Of a DNA stretch of 64,000 nucleotides, positions 62,087-64,000 are shown in pieces. Every line of letters starts with the position of its first letter. The first letter of the stretch is position 1. The DNA is from Kitasatospora sp. MAA4. GTDB lineage: Bacteria > Actinomycetota > Actinomycetes > Streptomycetales > Streptomycetaceae. Both the position numbers and the translations under genes were made by a program. Location of the stretch: the NCBI RefSeq assembly GCF_029893355.1, contig NZ_JARZAI010000038.1, positions 1 to 64,000 of the forward strand, read 5' to 3'. Below the pieces are notes generated by a model. The model made no database searches. It saw only the letters and a program-made list of their open reading frames with translations, and was not told the origin of the DNA.

Positions 62087-63241
62087 GTGATCCTCGCCTC
62101 CGGGGTCAATCCCCATCTGGCTGAGCTCTCCAACAAGCTCATCTACTCGGCCATGGCTGTGTACCTGCTGGCCATGTTCGCCTACATGTTCGAGTGGACC
62201 TTCGGCAGCAAGGGCGCAGTGGCGGTCCGGTCCGCCGAGCAGGCCACGCTGGCCGAGACGGCCGCCGCGGCCACCCTGCCCGTCCAGGCGAAGGCGGCCA
62301 AGGCCGCCAAGTCGGTGACCGTCACGGTCGCCTCGCCCGGCGGCGGGACCACCACGCTGACCCGCACCGCGCTGGCCGGCGAAGGCGCCACCGTGGTCAC
62401 CAGCGGCCGCGGCGACGGCGACGCGGTGGACGGTCCGGGCGCGGCGGGCAGCAGCGAGAAGGGCGACATGGCGGGCCGGATGGCCATCTCGCTGACCGTC
62501 CTCGGGTTCCTGATCAACGCGAGCGGCGTCATCACCCGCGGCCTGTCGGTGATGCGCTGGCCGTGGGGGAACATGTACGAGTTCTCCTGCGCCTTCGCCG
62601 TCTCCACGGTGGCCGCGTTCCTGATCCTGCTGCTGGCGAAGAAGCAGGTCCGCTGGCTCGGCCTGCCGGTGGTGCTGACCGCCCTGCTGACCCTGGGTCT
62701 GGCCACCACCGTGCTCTACACCGACTCCGAGCAGCTGGTCCCCGCCCTGCACTCGTACTGGCTGGGCATCCACGTCACCACCGCGATCATCTCCGGCGGC
62801 GCCCTGCACGCGGCCTTCGTGGTCACCGCCCTCTACCTGGGCAAGGACACCTACGACAAGCGGATCGCGGCCGGCAAGACCACCGGCCCGTTCAACACCG
62901 CCGCCTCCGTCTGGGACCGGCTGCCCGCCGCTGCGACGCTGGACAAGCTCTCCTACCGGATCAACGCGATGGTCTTCCCGCTGTGGACCTTCACCATCAT
63001 CGCGGGCGCGATCTGGGCCGAGTCCGCCTGGGGCAAGTACTGGGAGTGGGACCCGAAGGAGACCTGGTCGTTCATCACCTGGGTCGCCTACGCCTGCTAC
63101 CTGCACGCGCGCGCCACCGCCGGCTGGAAGGGCCGCAAGGCCGCCTACCTGGCCTGCCTGGCCTTCGCCTGCTTCGTCTTCAACTACTACGGCGTCAACA
63201 TCTTCGTCACCGGCAAGCACTCCTACGCCGGCGTCGGCTAG
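62087..63241 (+). CDS. ccsB: Cytochrome c biogenesis protein CcsB (CcsA-type)
   Basis: 384 residues, GTG start. Eight membrane helices and the WWD-type heme motif WGKYWEWDPKETWSFITW. A low-complexity Ala/Lys/Gly linker (about residues 43-125) is inserted between helices 1 and 2. It attaches heme to CXXCH of cytochromes c together with ResB. Confidence 0.95.
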   Translation: MILASGVNPHLAELSNKLIYSAMAVYLLAMFAYMFEWTFGSKGAVAVRSAEQATLAETAAAATLPVQAKAAKAAKSVTVTVASPGGGTTTLTRTALAGEGATVVTSGRGDGDAVDGPGAAGSSEKGDMAGRMAISLTVLGFLINASGVITRGLSVMRWPWGNMYEFSCAFAVSTVAAFLILLLAKKQVRWLGLPVVLTALLTLGLATTVLYTDSEQLVPALHSYWLGIHVTTAIISGGALHAAFVVTALYLGKDTYDKRIAAGKTTGPFNTAASVWDRLPAAATLDKLSYRINAMVFPLWTFTIIAGAIWAESAWGKYWEWDPKETWSFITWVAYACYLHARATAGWKGRKAAYLACLAFACFVFNYYGVNIFVTGKHSYAGVG

Positions 63242-63261
63242 CCGCAGCTCGGACTACCGGC

Positions 63262-63295
63262 AACGGTGCAGGCGCCCTCGGGCACCTGCACCGTT
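63262..63295 (+). terminator. Terminator after ccsB
   Basis: AACGGTGCAGG (63262-63272) pairs with CCTGCACCGTT (63285-63295), plus inner GCCC/GGGC. It ends the resA-ccsB operon. Confidence 0.8.
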
Positions 63296-63415
63296 TCCGA
63301 TGGTGAACAGTGGGGAGATCTCCGGATGGGACCGAACCAGGGCTGTGACAAGGTGGTACGTACCGGCACTGATGACTGGTGCCGCGTACGGGAGACTGCG
63401 GGGAGGCCGCACCAG

Positions 63416-63820
63416 ATGGACGGCGAAGAGGTCATGCTGAAGGTCCGGATCACCGGCGGCGAGCGGGCGCTGCTGCGCCAGCTGGCGCAGGGTCACCGGA
63501 GCGACCTCTCCGAGGTGGTGGCCGACGGGCTGATCGACGTGCTGCCGACGCTGCACGGCACCGCGCGGGCCTACCGGCTGCTCGCCGCACTGGCCGAGCC
63601 GGCGCCCTGCGCGCTGATGGTCTGGCTGCCCGCCCCGCTGGCCGACCTGCTGGTGCCGGCCGCCGCCCAGGTGGCGCTGGCCACCGGCGTCCGGCTGGGA
63701 TCGGGTTCGGCGATGCTCGGGGCGGCGCTGCGGCTCTGGCTGTCCCAGGACCCCGACCTGCTGGCCGGGAACCTCCGGATGATGCACGCGGGTCGACCGG
63801 TCGGCCTGGTAGCCGCCTGA
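63416..63820 (+). CDS. Conserved hypothetical protein
   Basis: 134 residues from ATG 63416 (GGGAGG upstream); ATG 63434 (MLKVRIT) is also possible. It is Ala/Leu-rich with ERALLRQLAQGHRSDLSEVVADGLIDVLP at its start and ends in RMMHAGRPVGL. It may be a short helical protein; no family recognised. Confidence 0.65.
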   Translation: MDGEEVMLKVRITGGERALLRQLAQGHRSDLSEVVADGLIDVLPTLHGTARAYRLLAALAEPAPCALMVWLPAPLADLLVPAAAQVALATGVRLGSGSAMLGAALRLWLSQDPDLLAGNLRMMHAGRPVGLVAA

Positions 63821-63851
63821 GGGCCCGTCCGTTTCCGGCCGGGCCCTCAGG
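63816..63851. terminator. Bidirectional terminator
   Basis: CCTGAGGGCCCG (63816-63827) pairs with CGGGCCCTCAGG (63840-63851), loop 12. It overlaps the stop of the gene ending at 63820 and faces the partial gene on the minus strand. Confidence 0.8.
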
Positions 63852-63860
63852 TCGTTCGTG

Positions 63861-64000
63861 CTACGCGGCCTGCTGCCAGCTGACGGGCGAGTAGTACGCC
63901 GGGCGGCGCTCCAGGCGCTGCCAGCGGGCGATCGGCTCCAGCGGTGCGGCGGCGGCCGCGGCGGCCTGCTGGGCGGCGGCTCGGGCCATCAGGACCGCGG
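63861..64000 (-). CDS. C-terminal part of an unidentified protein (partial)
   Basis: Minus-strand frame from the right edge to TAG (63861-63863), 46 residues: an Ala/Gln run, then PIARWQRLERR and PAYYSPVSWQQAA at the end. A potential internal ATG exists at 63990. It cannot be identified. Confidence 0.55.
   Translation of the reverse strand, partial: AVLMARAAAQQAAAAAAAPLEPIARWQRLERRPAYYSPVSWQQAA

Overview
The window is a 64 kb piece of a very GC-rich actinomycete chromosome. Gene order, strong third-position GC, GTG and TTG starts, and a full set of sporulation and surface genes (σBldN, its anti-sigma RsbN, chaplins, rodlins, a BldC-like excisionase-type regulator, Lsr2, the Rex-hem operon) place it in the Streptomycetaceae (Streptomyces, Kitasatospora or a close relative). 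I see no insertion sequence, prophage, CRISPR array, rRNA or tRNA. Nearly everything is chromosomal core.

Layout. 1-6.8 kb: an M23 peptidase, a TolB-like lipoprotein and the ClpC chaperone with a ClgR box. 6.8-11 kb (minus strand): Lsr2, a short N-acetylglutamate synthase, a BlaI-type regulator and lysyl-tRNA synthetase. 11-16.8 kb (minus strand): a cofactor operon for NAD and CoA (DUF2520, panC, panD, nadB, nadC, coaX). 16.9-18.8 kb: a two-component system. 18.9-21 kb: a MidA/NDUFAF7-type methyltransferase overlapping a stand-alone NuoD paralogue. 21-35.5 kb: mixed housekeeping genes, including ppx, ilvD, proC, an amidase without signal peptide, an MFS transporter and an AcuC-type deacetylase. 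35.7-38.3 kb: a BldC-like regulator, the tiny ribosomal protein bS22, an SDR epimerase and an acyltransferase. 38.4-40.8 kb (minus strand): rsbN and bldN. 41-49.2 kb: a HAD phosphatase, glutaredoxin, exonuclease and the rex-hemA-hemC-hemD-hemB operon. 49.3-53.3 kb: a compact cluster of secreted and surface proteins: a His-rich peptide, two tandem rodlins, two Ala/Pro/Leu-rich secreted proteins and three short chaplins. 53.5-56.5 kb: a GDSL-ricin esterase, a VOC protein and a hypothetical. 56.8-63.2 kb: hemL, a histidine phosphatase and the cytochrome c maturation genes resA-ccdA-resB-ccsB.

The genes connect in two ways. First, development: bldN and rsbN lie about 9 kb from chaplin and rodlin genes of the kind σBldN is known to drive, and sequences close to the remembered σBldN consensus (CGTAAC-N16/17-CGTTGA) sit upstream of rsbN, one rodlin and one chaplin. 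Second, redox and heme: Rex-type operators lie upstream of rex-hem and, unexpectedly, across the resA start; a related palindrome lies in the GDSL-esterase promoter. The items most worth following up are the surface-protein cluster between hemB and hemL (including a chaplin with a His/Asp/Cys tail), the MidA-NuoD pair, and the Rex-like site at resA.
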